Positions 49,635 to 59,622 are shown, numbered from the stretch's first letter. The stretch: 64,000 bases of DNA from Oceanimonas marisflavi (GCF_003049725.1 NZ_QAGM01000018.1:1-64000); one strand, 5' to 3'. The notes: generated by a model not told the origin, from the sequence alone. A program made the numbers and translations.

Positions 49635-52428
49635 GTTCGGACACACCTTGAGCAAGAGCGATAGCAGCCTGGCCCAGGGCGATGCCGCCGTCATTGCTCG
49701 GGGCCCGGCTCTGGCTTAATACCGTCAGTCCCGTGGCTTCAAGCTCAGTGCTCAGGGGCTCCAGCACCAGGCGGTTCTGCATCACGCCGCCGCTCAGGGC
49801 CACTGTGGTGACGTTCACACCGCGCTGCCGCCGCAGCCGCGCCACCATTTGGCACAGCCCCTTCACTAAACTTAGGTGAAAATTGGCCGCCAGCACCGCC
49901 CTGTGTTCACCGGCCCGCAGCGCCTTGAGCAAAGCAGGCCACAGCGGCGCCGGGTCCAGCTGCCAGAGTTTCTCCTCGTGGCTCAGTGTAAAGTCATAAC
50001 AGGCACTGGCCTGTGCACCCTCGGCCAGGGCTTCCAGCAACATGGCCGCTTCCCCTTCAAAGCTCAGCTCGGGAGGCGCTACGCCCAGTAACGCCGCCAC
50101 CGCATCAAACAGGCGCCCCGCCGACGAGGTCAGCGGAAAACGCGGAGCCATCTTCAGCAACACCTGAGCCTCGGGCTTGATCAGCCAGTCCAGAGCAGCA
50201 TGCTCGGCAGCCAGGGTGGGCCAGGGAGGAAGCTGCTGCATCTGCGCCAGCTGGGCCAGCAGGTTGCGCCAGGGCTGACGGCTGGCCTTGTCGCCTCCCA
50301 GCAGGGGAAAGGGCCGCAGCCGCGCCAGCCGCCGGTAGCCGGCATAGTCGGCCAGTAAAAATTCCCCGCCCCACAGGCTGCCATCATCGCCATAACCCAG
50401 GCCGTCGAGCACAATGCCAAGCACCGGCTGTTCCGGCGGGTGGCCGTTTTCCACCAGGCAGGACACCAGATGAGCATGATGATGCTGCACCCGGAACAGC
50501 GGCAGCCCCTGTTGCCGCGCCAGCCGCTCCCCCAGCCGGGTGGCGGCATAATCGGGATGCAGATCGACGGCAATGGCCCGGGGCTCCAGGCCCAATAGTT
50601 CAGGCAGGCAATCCACCTGCTGTTGCAGGGCATCCAGGCACGCCAGGCTGTTCAGATCGCCGATATGGGCGGACAATACGGCCCGGCCGTTGCCGGTGAT
50701 GCAAAAGCTGTTTTTCAGATCCGCTCCCAGCGCCAGCACACTGCCTTCTAGTCCGGCAGGCAGAGCGATGGGATCCGGTACATAACCCCGGGCCCGGCGC
50801 ACCAGCCGGGGGCGGCCGGCCACCAAAGCCTGCACGGAGTCGTCGCAGCGGTGCACGATGGCTCTGTTGTGCAGCAGAAAATCGTCGGCCAGGAGAGCCA
50901 GCACCGACAGGGCCTGGCGGTTGCCGGTACAGATGGGCTCGCCACCGGCGTTGCCCGAGGTCATCAGCAGAGGGCCGCCCACCTCGTTCAGCAGCAGCCA
51001 GTGCAGTGGCGAGCTGGCCAGCATGACCCCAAGGCAGGCCATGCCCGGCGCCAGTGCCTCGGGCAGGAGCCCATGTACGGGCTGGCGAAGCCGCACTTTC
51101 GGCAACAGCACAATGGGGGCCGCCGGGCTGTTCAGCTGTTTGCGCTCCATGTCGTTCAGCGCAAAGCAGGTTTCTGCCTGAGCCAGATCCCGCAGCATCA
51201 CGGCAAAGGGCTTGGCGGGCCTGTGTTTGCGCCGGCGCAGCAAGGCGATGGCTTTCGCCGAGCCCGCATCGCAGACGAGCTGAAAACCGCCGATGCCCTT
51301 GAGCGCCAGCACCCGATCCTGTTGCAGCCAGCCACGGCATTGCGCCAGCAGATCCGCCGTTGACCCCTGCAATACCTCGCCGTTGCCGCTCTGCAGCCAG
51401 ATATGCGGACCGCAGCGGACACAGGCCACCGGCTCGGCATGAAAGCGCCGGCTGGCGGGATCGCCATACTCCTTCCGGCAGGCGGCACAGAAGGGAAAGT
51501 CCGCCATGGCGGTATTGACCCTGTCCCAGGGCAGGGCCTTCACAATGGAGTAGCGGGGACCGCAATCGGTGCAGTTGATAAAGGGATAGCCATGGCGCCG
51601 GTCCTGTGGATCGGTCAGCTCGGCCAGACACTGAGGGCACACCGCCAGATCCGGCGGAAAACGGGCGCCCTGTCCTTCGGCCTGACTGTCGCTCACCGTG
51701 AAACCCGGAGAGACGGATGCAACATCACAGGGCTCGGTCGTCATGCTCTCGATGCGGGCATGGGCCGGGCACTCGGCCCGCAGCCGCCGGCAGAACTGCG
51801 CCAGGGTGGCTTTGTCTGCGGCCAGCCGGATCTCCACTCCGGCACCGATATTGCCCACCTCCCCCGTCAGTCCGAGCTCCGTGGCCAGCCGGTAGACGAA
51901 GGGACGAAAGCCCACCCCCTGCACACAACCGGTGATCCTTACCCGGCTGCCGGTGACGACCGACTCCTCACTCACATAACGGTGCAGGCGCCGGCACAAT
52001 GCCGGCAGGGCATGCGCGACCTCATCGCTGAGCTCGGGTGTACAGGGGGTAAAACAACGTCCGCCGATGGCAAAAAGTTCAATCACCGGGGCCGGTGATA
52101 CCAGCAGCGGCACCAGCGCCAGCAGCCCCCGAATGCCGCCGCCATGCTCCAGCCCTTCGGCCCCCGCCAGCGACGCTGCAGTGACCTGGCGCAAGTGACG
52201 GATTTCGCCCGCCCGCTCCGGGCTCAGAAAGGCATCCACCAGTATGATGCGCCGGCAGTGCCGGAACAACGGCAGCAGGCTGACGCCGCCCGTGCCCCCG
52301 TCCACCAGCTCCACTCCGGCAGGCCAGCGGAACGAGCGGGACAAGGCCAGTGCGCGCACGCCGGCGGCATCATCCCCGTGCAGGGGATTGCCCAGAAAGA
52401 TAATCCGTATTCCGGCATTCATGTTCAC
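49630..52428 (-). CDS. hypF: Fusion of hydrogenase maturation peptidase (HyaD/HycI family) and carbamoyltransferase HypF
   Basis: The 932-residue protein joins two maturation enzymes. Residues 5-150 are an M52 hydrogenase peptidase (FLGNPLHGDDAAGVRAL, VELVDGGTGGVSLL, ILVDAF), with candidate nickel ligands Asp20, Asp65 and His95. From about residue 160 it is HypF: acylphosphatase domain CVQGVGFRPFVYRLA, paired zinc fingers (CPQC...CTDC and CAAC...CVRC), YrdC-like domain and Kae1-like C-terminus with HHHAHLVSCL and AANFHLSLV. HypF alone is about 750 residues. GTG 52428 behind AGGAGG is chosen; ATG 52422 is possible. It leads the operon. Confidence 0.92.
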   Translation of the reverse strand: MNMNAGIRIIFLGNPLHGDDAAGVRALALSRSFRWPAGVELVDGGTGGVSLLPLFRHCRRIILVDAFLSPERAGEIRHLRQVTAASLAGAEGLEHGGGIRGLLALVPLLVSPAPVIELFAIGGRCFTPCTPELSDEVAHALPALCRRLHRYVSEESVVTGSRVRITGCVQGVGFRPFVYRLATELGLTGEVGNIGAGVEIRLAADKATLAQFCRRLRAECPAHARIESMTTEPCDVASVSPGFTVSDSQAEGQGARFPPDLAVCPQCLAELTDPQDRRHGYPFINCTDCGPRYSIVKALPWDRVNTAMADFPFCAACRKEYGDPASRRFHAEPVACVRCGPHIWLQSGNGEVLQGSTADLLAQCRGWLQQDRVLALKGIGGFQLVCDAGSAKAIALLRRRKHRPAKPFAVMLRDLAQAETCFALNDMERKQLNSPAAPIVLLPKVRLRQPVHGLLPEALAPGMACLGVMLASSPLHWLLLNEVGGPLLMTSGNAGGEPICTGNRQALSVLALLADDFLLHNRAIVHRCDDSVQALVAGRPRLVRRARGYVPDPIALPAGLEGSVLALGADLKNSFCITGNGRAVLSAHIGDLNSLACLDALQQQVDCLPELLGLEPRAIAVDLHPDYAATRLGERLARQQGLPLFRVQHHHAHLVSCLVENGHPPEQPVLGIVLDGLGYGDDGSLWGGEFLLADYAGYRRLARLRPFPLLGGDKASRQPWRNLLAQLAQMQQLPPWPTLAAEHAALDWLIKPEAQVLLKMAPRFPLTSSAGRLFDAVAALLGVAPPELSFEGEAAMLLEALAEGAQASACYDFTLSHEEKLWQLDPAPLWPALLKALRAGEHRAVLAANFHLSLVKGLCQMVARLRRQRGVNVTTVALSGGVMQNRLVLEPLSTELEATGLTVLSQSRAPSNDGGIALGQAAIALAQGVSER

Positions 52429-52501
52429 GTTCAGCCTCCTGCTTTTCCACCGGCAGCCCCCTGATGCGCCCGTCTCTCAACTATGGTTGAAATTCATTTA
52501 T

Positions 52502-52539
52502 CCATAAAAAACGGGCGCCGAAGCGCCCGTTTTTTATGG
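52502..52539. terminator. Bidirectional terminator between DAACS symporter and hypF fusion gene
   Basis: CCATAAAAAACGGGCGC-CGAA-GCGCCCGTTTTTTATGG is a perfect 17-bp stem with a CGAA loop. It lies 14 bases beyond the stop of the leftward symporter gene when read from the right-hand side of that gene's end region, and about 75 bases upstream of hypF. As both neighbours read leftward, it sits at the 5' side of the symporter's downstream flank and insulates hypF expression; rightward use is also possible. Confidence 0.6.
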
Positions 52540-52553
52540 TGAAGGATTATCCC

Positions 52554-53855
52554 TCAGTGCTTGTCAAAGTGTACGTCCTCTTCCTTTTCACCGGCATGGG
52601 GATCGTGAAAGCGCACCAGGTTCATGGCGCCTTCGCTCTTGCCCACGATACAGGTGACCACGGCATCGCCGGTGATGTTGACGGCGGTACGGATCATGTC
52701 GAGCAGGCGATCCACACCGATGATCAGCGCTATGCCTTCCACCGGCAGCCCCACCTGATTCAGCACCATGGCCAGCATCACCATGCCCACCCCGGGTACA
52801 CCGGCGGTGCCAATGGACGCCAGGGTGGCGGTCATGATCACCATCAGGTAGTCATTGAACGACAGGTCGATATTAAAGGCCTGGGCGATAAAGGCGGTGG
52901 CCACCCCCTGCATGATGGCGGTGCCGTCCATATTGATGGTGGCGCCCAGCGGCACGGTAAAGGAGGCCACCCGGTTTTCCACCCCCATGCGACGGGTGGT
53001 GGTTTCCAGGGTCACCGGAATGGTTGCGTTGGAAGACGCAGTGGAAAAGGCGAACATGACCGCATCTTCCATTTTTTTAAGGAAGGTGATGGGGCTCAGG
53101 CCGGTGAACACCCTGAACAGGGTGGAGTAGGTCACCAGCGCGTGCAGCAGCAGGGTGCCCGCCAGCACCAGGAAGTATTCCAGCAGGTTGAGAATGGCAT
53201 CCAGCCCCAGCGACGTGAACAGCTGGGCCATCAGACAGAATACGCCATAAGGGGCCAGGTTCATCAGCAGCGCCACCAGCTTCATGATCACTTCGTTCAG
53301 ATCCACAAACAGCGCCGCTATGCGCTCTCCGTGTTTGCCCGCCAGGCTGATGGCGATGCCGAACAACACCGCAAACACGATGATCTGCAGGGTGTTGCCC
53401 TGGGCCATGGCGTTAATGGGGTTGGTGGGGAACATGTTGATGATCACCTCGGCCAGCGAGGGCGCTTCACGGGCGGCAAAGGTGCTCGACGACACCAGAT
53501 CGGCCCCTTCACCGGGCTTGAACAGCTCGCCCATCACCAGCGCCAGGGTAATGGCCACGGCGGTGGTAAACAGATAAAGGGCCAGGGTCTTGCCTCCCAG
53601 CCGGCCCAGAGTGGAAATGTCTTTCAGGGAGCTGGTACCGCACACCAGGGATACAAAGATCAGCGGCACCACCAGCATGTTGAGGCTGGCGATAAAGATC
53701 TTGCCGCCGACCAGAAACAGGCCATCCACCAGATAATGTTGTACCAGTGCCACATCGGCAAAAAAGCTGCGGATAATAAAGCCGGCCAGCACACCCGAGC
53801 CCATGCCCACCAGCACACGCGTGGTGAGCGACCACTTTTTCTCACTCGCATTCAT
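52554..53855 (-). CDS. Dicarboxylate/amino acid:cation symporter (DAACS family)
   Basis: The 433-residue inner-membrane protein belongs to the GltP/DctA family that imports glutamate, aspartate or C4-dicarboxylates with H+ or Na+. Hallmarks are the serine-rich re-entrant loop AFSTASSNATIPVTLETTTR near residue 270, the NMDGTAI motif (ATINMDGTAIMQGVATAFIA) and GVDRLLDMIRTAVNITGDAV near residue 375, which contacts substrate. The start at 53855 follows AAGGAGT; eight spans are visible. The precise substrate cannot be fixed, and no dct sensor genes are adjacent. Confidence 0.92.
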   Translation of the reverse strand: MNASEKKWSLTTRVLVGMGSGVLAGFIIRSFFADVALVQHYLVDGLFLVGGKIFIASLNMLVVPLIFVSLVCGTSSLKDISTLGRLGGKTLALYLFTTAVAITLALVMGELFKPGEGADLVSSSTFAAREAPSLAEVIINMFPTNPINAMAQGNTLQIIVFAVLFGIAISLAGKHGERIAALFVDLNEVIMKLVALLMNLAPYGVFCLMAQLFTSLGLDAILNLLEYFLVLAGTLLLHALVTYSTLFRVFTGLSPITFLKKMEDAVMFAFSTASSNATIPVTLETTTRRMGVENRVASFTVPLGATINMDGTAIMQGVATAFIAQAFNIDLSFNDYLMVIMTATLASIGTAGVPGVGMVMLAMVLNQVGLPVEGIALIIGVDRLLDMIRTAVNITGDAVVTCIVGKSEGAMNLVRFHDPHAGEKEEDVHFDKH

Positions 53856-54092
53856 GGCTGAATACTCCTTATTCAAAGTCTGTTGCGGGGTTGCAATCGA
53901 GGACCGCAAGGGTAGCAACCTCGCATGAAAAATGCTTCAGAAAATCGCCAACCAACAAAACAACTGCCCACTTAACTGACAAAAAACAAAAAAATAAGCC
54001 AAACAAAGTGACTTTAGTCACATAAAAAACCAAAAAACAATACATAAAAAAATGCCGCCCATGACGAGCGGCAGATCACTGAAGAACAGAGC

Positions 54093-55826
54093 TCAGGCGC
54101 TGGCTGCGGGTGCCAGCATCTGGGCATCACTGCGCTTGAGCACAGAATAGACCACACCGGTGAGCAGCGCGCCGGCGGTGATGGCCAGAACGTACCAGCC
54201 CAGCTGCTGTATGGCATTGGGAATAAACAGCACAAACACGCCGCCGTGGGGCGCCAGCAGCTTGGCACCAAACAGCATGGACAGGGCCCCGGTCAGCGCG
54301 CCGCCGGCCATGCAGCTGGGGATCACCCGCAGCGGATCCCGCGCCGCAAAGGGAATGGCCCCTTCGGAAATAAAGCAGAGCCCCAGCACAAAGGACGCCT
54401 TTCCCGCTTCCTGCTCATTGGTGTTGAACTTGCGCCGGGCGAGAAAGGTGGCAATGCCCATCCCCAGGGCCGGCACCATGCCCGCCGCCATGGCCGCCGC
54501 CATGGGACCGTAGGTTTGTGACGCCAGCAGCCCCACGGAAAAGGCGTAGGCCGCCTTGTTCACCGGTCCGCCCATATCAAAGCACATCATGGCGCCGATA
54601 ATGACTCCCAGCAGCACGGCGTTGGCCGAGCCCATGTTGTTGAGGAAGTCGGTCATTACCGCCATGATGGTGGCCACCGGGCCGCCCACCACGTAGATCA
54701 TCACCAGGCCGGTAAACAGGCTGGCAAACAGCGGAATGATCAGAATGGGCTTGAGCGACTCCAGGCTCTTGGGCATGGGAACGCGCCGGGCCAGTAAACG
54801 AGCACAGTAACCGGCCAGGAATCCGGAAATAATGCCGCCGATAAAACCGGCCCCGAGAGAGCTGGCCAGCATGCCGCCGATCATGCCGGGAGCAATGCCC
54901 GGCCGGTCGGCAATGGAATAGGCAATATAGCCCGACAGCACCGGAATCATCAGGGCAAAGGCGGAGCCGCCACCAATCTGCATCAGTGCCGCCGCCAGGG
55001 TACCTTCTTCCTTGAACGCTTCTATGCCGAAAATAAACGACAGGGCGATGATCAGGCCCCCGGCCACCACCATGGGCAGCATAAAGGACACCCCGGTGAG
55101 CAGGTGCTGATAGGGGCCGGGCTCTTTTTTGTCGGCCTCGTCGCCCTGCGCTGCACCGCTGTTTTGCTGGTGCCAGACCCGGGCCTCGCTCAGCGCGGTT
55201 TCAATGGTGTGCTGCGGTTTTTTCAGGGCCGGCCCGGTGCCGGTGCGATACAGCCGCTTGCCATTAAAACGGGCCAGGTTGACGTCGATATCGGCGGCCA
55301 CAATCACGCAGTCGGCGGCGGCAATGTCCTCGGCGGTCAGGGCATTCTGGGCCCCCACCGAGCCCTGAGTCTCCACCTTGATGTCGTAGCCCAGCTTTTT
55401 GGCGGTCTCACTCAGCGCCTCGGCCGACATAAAGGTGTGCGCCACCCCGGTGGGACAGGCGGTGATCGCCACCAGCCGCACCGGCTTGCTGGCACCCTGC
55501 TCTGGCGACGGCTGCAGCGGCCCGGCCTGCGCCGCCCCCTGCTGCAGCCAGGCGGCGGGATCATTCAGCGCCGGTTGAATGCCATCCACAAAGCATGGCT
55601 TACCGACAAAACGGGACAAATCCGGCGTGGACCCGCTGGCGGCCACCAGCACCAGCTCCGCCTCGGCGATTTGTGCCGGGGTAAAGGAGACCACCGGCGC
55701 CAGCTGGCTGTGGCATTCCACCGCCACTTTCCAGCCCTGTTTTTCTGCCGCCTGCTCCAGTACGCGCGCGGCCATGTAACTGCTGGCCATGCCACTGGGG
55801 CAGGTGGTAACGATCAGAACATTCAT
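54093..55826 (-). CDS. fruA: PTS fructose transporter subunit IIBC (FruA)
   Basis: FruA imports fructose and phosphorylates it to fructose 1-phosphate. The 577-residue protein has a duplicated IIB-like N-terminal domain (TTCPSGMASSYMAARVLEQA, Cys9), the active IIB domain (AITACPTGVAHTFMSAEALS, phosphocysteine near residue 120) and a IIC membrane domain from about residue 235 with GVSFMLPMVVAGGLIIALSF and FDMGGPVNKAAYAFSVGLLA. It overlaps fruK by 4 bases and is the last gene of fruBKA. Confidence 0.96.
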   Translation of the reverse strand: MNVLIVTTCPSGMASSYMAARVLEQAAEKQGWKVAVECHSQLAPVVSFTPAQIAEAELVLVAASGSTPDLSRFVGKPCFVDGIQPALNDPAAWLQQGAAQAGPLQPSPEQGASKPVRLVAITACPTGVAHTFMSAEALSETAKKLGYDIKVETQGSVGAQNALTAEDIAAADCVIVAADIDVNLARFNGKRLYRTGTGPALKKPQHTIETALSEARVWHQQNSGAAQGDEADKKEPGPYQHLLTGVSFMLPMVVAGGLIIALSFIFGIEAFKEEGTLAAALMQIGGGSAFALMIPVLSGYIAYSIADRPGIAPGMIGGMLASSLGAGFIGGIISGFLAGYCARLLARRVPMPKSLESLKPILIIPLFASLFTGLVMIYVVGGPVATIMAVMTDFLNNMGSANAVLLGVIIGAMMCFDMGGPVNKAAYAFSVGLLASQTYGPMAAAMAAGMVPALGMGIATFLARRKFNTNEQEAGKASFVLGLCFISEGAIPFAARDPLRVIPSCMAGGALTGALSMLFGAKLLAPHGGVFVLFIPNAIQQLGWYVLAITAGALLTGVVYSVLKRSDAQMLAPAASA

Positions 55827-56773
55827 GCGGTCGCTCCCCGGTCATGAATTGGCTCAATATGAATATCGCGCTGAAAGGCGGCAAAGGTTTTCTGGCAGTA
55901 AATACCCACGCCAATTTGCGTGACGGCCATCAGCGACAGCGCCACCGCCCGGCGCAGGTTGTCGGGCTCACTCAGCCCTTCCAGCATGCCGGCACACAAA
56001 CCCGCCACCAGAGAATCGCCCGCCCCCACCGTGCTGATCACCTTTACCTTTGGCACCCGGGCACGCCAGTGCCCATTGGGGCTGAACCAGTAAACCCCCT
56101 CGGCACCCGCCGACACCACCACCTGGTGAATGCCCCGTTGCTGCAGCTGCCGGGCACAACCGGCCAGTGCTTCATCAGTGTCGATGATTCGTCCCGCCAG
56201 GCCTTCCAGCTCTTCCAGATTGGGCTTGATCAATGCAGGCAGGCCCCGAATACCCGCTTTCAGCGCCTCGCCGCTGGCGTCCAGCCACACCGTCTTGCCC
56301 CGCTCCCGCCACATTTCAATCATGCCTTCCAGCTGGGCCGGGCTGACCCCCGGAGGCAGGCTGCCCGCCACCACCAGATAGTCAAAACTGCCGGACAGGG
56401 ATTCCAGCCGCGCCAGCAGCCGGGTCCAGTCGCCCTTGCCCACTCTGAGGCCGGGCAGGTTGATATCGGTCACCCGGCCGTCTCCCTCACTGATCTTGAC
56501 GTTGACCCGGGTGTCACCGGGCAGACGTACAAAGTCGTCGCCAATGCCATGGCGATCAAACAGGGCGCGAAAGGAAGCATCGTTGTTCAGACCAAGAAAG
56601 CCGCTGGCATGAGGGCTGTGCCCCAGATCCGCCAGGACCCGGGCCACGTTGATGCCCTTGCCCGCGGCGCCCAGATGGCCGGCGCCGGCGAGATTGACGT
56701 GACCTGCCTTGAGTTGCTCCAGCGAGACGGTCAGATCCAGCGCCGGGTTAAGGGTAAGGGTCAGTACACTCAT
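55823..56773 (-). CDS. fruK: 1-phosphofructokinase FruK
   Basis: FruK phosphorylates fructose 1-phosphate to fructose 1,6-bisphosphate with ATP. The 316-residue PfkB-family protein starts MSVLTLTLNPALDLTVSLEQ, shows GAAGKGINVARVLADLG near residue 37 and the C-terminal PfkB signature STVGAGDSLVAGLCAGM with the catalytic aspartate near residue 250. It overlaps both fruB and fruA by 4 bases, so the three are translationally linked. Confidence 0.96.
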   Translation of the reverse strand: MSVLTLTLNPALDLTVSLEQLKAGHVNLAGAGHLGAAGKGINVARVLADLGHSPHASGFLGLNNDASFRALFDRHGIGDDFVRLPGDTRVNVKISEGDGRVTDINLPGLRVGKGDWTRLLARLESLSGSFDYLVVAGSLPPGVSPAQLEGMIEMWRERGKTVWLDASGEALKAGIRGLPALIKPNLEELEGLAGRIIDTDEALAGCARQLQQRGIHQVVVSAGAEGVYWFSPNGHWRARVPKVKVISTVGAGDSLVAGLCAGMLEGLSEPDNLRRAVALSLMAVTQIGVGIYCQKTFAAFQRDIHIEPIHDRGATA

Positions 56774-59622
56774 TCAATTTCTCCTGTCAGGGCCCGCACT
56801 GCCCGGGCATCTTTTGCTTTCAGTGCACGTTTGGCCAGCTCGGTGCATTGCACCAGACTGCACTCCCGCACTCTGGCCTTAACCAGGGGTATTCTTTTGG
56901 GGCTTACCGACACTTCGTCCACCCCCAGCCCCAGCAGCAGTGGCAGCGCCTGGGGATCCGAGCCCAGCTCGCCACATATCCCCACCCACTTGCCATGCGT
57001 GTGAGCCGCTTCCACCGTCATGGCGACAAGCTTGAGCACCGCCGGATGCAGGCCGTCGGACAGGGCCGCCAGCTCGCCGTTGCCCCGGTCGGCCGCCAGG
57101 GTGTATTGGGTCAGATCATTGGTGCCAATACTGAAAAAGTCGGCTTCTTCGGCAAACTGGTGGGCATTCAGGGCGGCAGACGGTACTTCCACCATAATGC
57201 CCAGCTGCACGTCTGTGGCCTGCACCTCGGCCTGTATTCGGTCAAACATGTCTTTGGCAAAGCGCCATTCCGACCAGTCGGCCACCATGGGAAACATGAT
57301 CCGCAGGGGCCGGTCGGGGGCGGCGGTCAGCAGGGCGCGCAGCTGGGTTTCCAGCAGTTCGGGTTTTTGCATGCACAGGCGAATGCCGCGCACCCCCAGA
57401 AAGGGGTTGTCTTCTCTGGGGACCGACCAGTAAGGCAAGGGCTTGTCGCCCCCCACATCCAGGGTGCGGGCCACCAGAGGGCGCCCTTCCAGGGCGGTAA
57501 TGGCCTTTTGATACTCGGCTAGCTGCTGCTCCAGATCCGGGGCGCTGTTTCTTCCCATAAACACAAACTCGGTGCGCAGCAGTCCCACGCCTTCGGCGCC
57601 GGCGTCCACGGCGTCGGCGGTTTTGGTGGTATCCCCCAGATTGGCGCCTATTTCAAGCCGGTGGCCATCTGTGGTGATGGCAGGCTCGTGCCGGTGGGCC
57701 CAGGCCTGCTCGGCCAGTTGCCGTTCCAGCTGTTGTTGCCCTTTTGCCTGTTCCAGCACGCCGGCGTCGGGGGCCACATGCAGGGTGCCGGCATCACCAT
57801 TGAGTATGACCTCGGTGCCGCTTTCCAGGCCCATAACAGCACCGCCCATGGCCACCAGTGCGGGAATGCCGAGAGAGCGAGCCAGAATGGCGCTGTGAGA
57901 CGAGGCCCCGCCACCGGCGGTGACCATTCCCAGCACCAGCCGGGCATTCATGTTAACCACATCGGAGGGCCCTATGTCTTCCGCCACCCAGATATAGGGC
58001 GTATCGGGGGTTTTGGGCAGCGGGGTATTACACAAAATGGCCATGACCCGCCGACCGATATCGCGAATATCGGCGGCGCGTTCGGCCAGCAGGGTATTGG
58101 CATTGGCCGCCTGCCGGGTGGCAACGGAGTCGATTTCGGACCACCAGGCGGCAGGCGCCGAGGCGCCCTGGCGTAAACGCTCACCGGCCCCTTCCAGCAG
58201 CGCCGGATCACTGAGCAGCTCCCGGTGCATGGCGAGAATGTCCCGGGCCTGGTGTTCGGCTGCCTCTGCTGCGGCCTCGGCCAGCTCTCTGTCTGCCCGC
58301 TCCAGCGCCTTGTTCAGCCGCTCACGCTCGGCCTGGGCATCACAGGCGGTATCGGCATACTCAAAGCGCATGGGGGCTTCCACATACAGCGGACCAATGG
58401 CAATGCCCGGGGAGGCGCCCACACCGCGTACTGTGCTGTTGGGAGCAATGGGCTGCACCCTGTGTACGGAAGCCACTTCGGCGGCCAGCGGCACAATGTC
58501 TTCTCCCAGCCCGTCATTGACCGCCGTGACCAGCCTCTCCAGCGCCTCACCGGCGTCGGCGCCTTCGGCGGTCAGCAGCAGCTGGTGCCCGGGCCGTACC
58601 CCCAGACCAATGAGTTTCATCAGACTTTTGGCATTCACATCGTGACCGTCGCCGTCCAGATTGCGCACGCGAATGTCGGCCTCGAACTGCCTGGCGATCT
58701 GCACCAGCATGGCGCCGGGGCGGGCATGCAGGCCCTGATGATTACGCACCGTCACCACCCGCTGATTGGCGGCCAGTTCGTTCTCACCGGGCGCATCGGG
58801 CCCCCGGCTTAATGCCCGTTGCAGGGCATCGGCACTGGTCAGTGCGGCCAGGCTTTCGCCTTTGTCCGCCACCAGCCAGTCGGCCAGCTGCGCCAGCAGC
58901 TGTTTGTGGCCCTGACCGTTGACCATCAGCGCAAGCAGACCCCGTACCGGCTGCGCTTCATGTTCAAACCCCGGTGTGGTCACCAGTGCCGCCCGGGGCT
59001 CCCCCTCTGTGGCGCCCTGGCTCAGCCACCAGCCCTGCCCCAGATGCAGAGTGGCTTGCCCTAACGCACTCTGCTCCCTGGGGCTGGCGTGCAGCACATC
59101 CGCCGCCGCCCGCTGCAGAGTGGCCATATCGGTGCATTCAAGGCCGGTGCGAATGTTGCCGGCGTGCCATTCAAGCACGGGGGCATGGTCCTGCTCATCA
59201 ACCTGCAGCAGCCTGAGAATATCCTCGCTGCGCTGTGCCTGACGAACCCGCTCGGCCAGATCGTCCCGGGAGAGCGCCCGGGCCAGCCGGCGCAACAGCT
59301 CCAGGTGCTCGTCGGAGCCGGCGGCAATCCCCAGCACCAGATAGGCCTTTTCACCCTCGCCCCAGTCTATTCCGTCGGGCAGGTGCAGCGCCTTGATGCC
59401 GGTTTTTTTGACCAGGTGGCGGCAGTCCTGAGTACCGTGAGGAATGGCAATGCCCTGGCCCAGATAGGTGGCGGTCTGGGCTTCCCGCGCCAGCATGCCG
59501 GCCCCGTAACCGGCGGCCACATTGCCATCCTGCTCCAGCCAGTCGGCCAGGGCCGATATCACCGCCTGCTTGTTGGCCAGGGACTGGCCCATTCTTACGT
59601 CCTGTGTGGTCAGAGAAAGCAT
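56770..59622 (-). CDS. fruB: Multiphosphoryl transfer protein: EIIA-Fru, FPr/HPr and EI fusion (FruB-type)
   Basis: The 950-residue protein carries the whole soluble phosphoryl relay for fructose. Residues 1-145 are EIIA-Fru (GIAIPHGTQDCR with the phosphohistidine). A middle EIIA-like segment (about 150-270) follows. HPr (about 285-370) has NHQGLHARPGAMLVQIARQF with its histidine, and enzyme I (about 395-950) has GGGASSHSAILARSLGIPAL with the active histidine and PEP-site segments TLDVGGDKPLPYW and GICGELGSDPQALPLLLGLG. E. coli FruB lacks the EI part; this long form occurs in pseudomonads and related marine bacteria. It heads fruBKA. Confidence 0.95.
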   Translation of the reverse strand: MLSLTTQDVRMGQSLANKQAVISALADWLEQDGNVAAGYGAGMLAREAQTATYLGQGIAIPHGTQDCRHLVKKTGIKALHLPDGIDWGEGEKAYLVLGIAAGSDEHLELLRRLARALSRDDLAERVRQAQRSEDILRLLQVDEQDHAPVLEWHAGNIRTGLECTDMATLQRAAADVLHASPREQSALGQATLHLGQGWWLSQGATEGEPRAALVTTPGFEHEAQPVRGLLALMVNGQGHKQLLAQLADWLVADKGESLAALTSADALQRALSRGPDAPGENELAANQRVVTVRNHQGLHARPGAMLVQIARQFEADIRVRNLDGDGHDVNAKSLMKLIGLGVRPGHQLLLTAEGADAGEALERLVTAVNDGLGEDIVPLAAEVASVHRVQPIAPNSTVRGVGASPGIAIGPLYVEAPMRFEYADTACDAQAERERLNKALERADRELAEAAAEAAEHQARDILAMHRELLSDPALLEGAGERLRQGASAPAAWWSEIDSVATRQAANANTLLAERAADIRDIGRRVMAILCNTPLPKTPDTPYIWVAEDIGPSDVVNMNARLVLGMVTAGGGASSHSAILARSLGIPALVAMGGAVMGLESGTEVILNGDAGTLHVAPDAGVLEQAKGQQQLERQLAEQAWAHRHEPAITTDGHRLEIGANLGDTTKTADAVDAGAEGVGLLRTEFVFMGRNSAPDLEQQLAEYQKAITALEGRPLVARTLDVGGDKPLPYWSVPREDNPFLGVRGIRLCMQKPELLETQLRALLTAAPDRPLRIMFPMVADWSEWRFAKDMFDRIQAEVQATDVQLGIMVEVPSAALNAHQFAEEADFFSIGTNDLTQYTLAADRGNGELAALSDGLHPAVLKLVAMTVEAAHTHGKWVGICGELGSDPQALPLLLGLGVDEVSVSPKRIPLVKARVRECSLVQCTELAKRALKAKDARAVRALTGEIE

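Noticed and set aside
52502-52539. 17-bp perfect palindrome as a recombination or protein-binding site
   Set aside because: GC stem with A/T-rich flanks and a tetraloop is best explained as a terminator.
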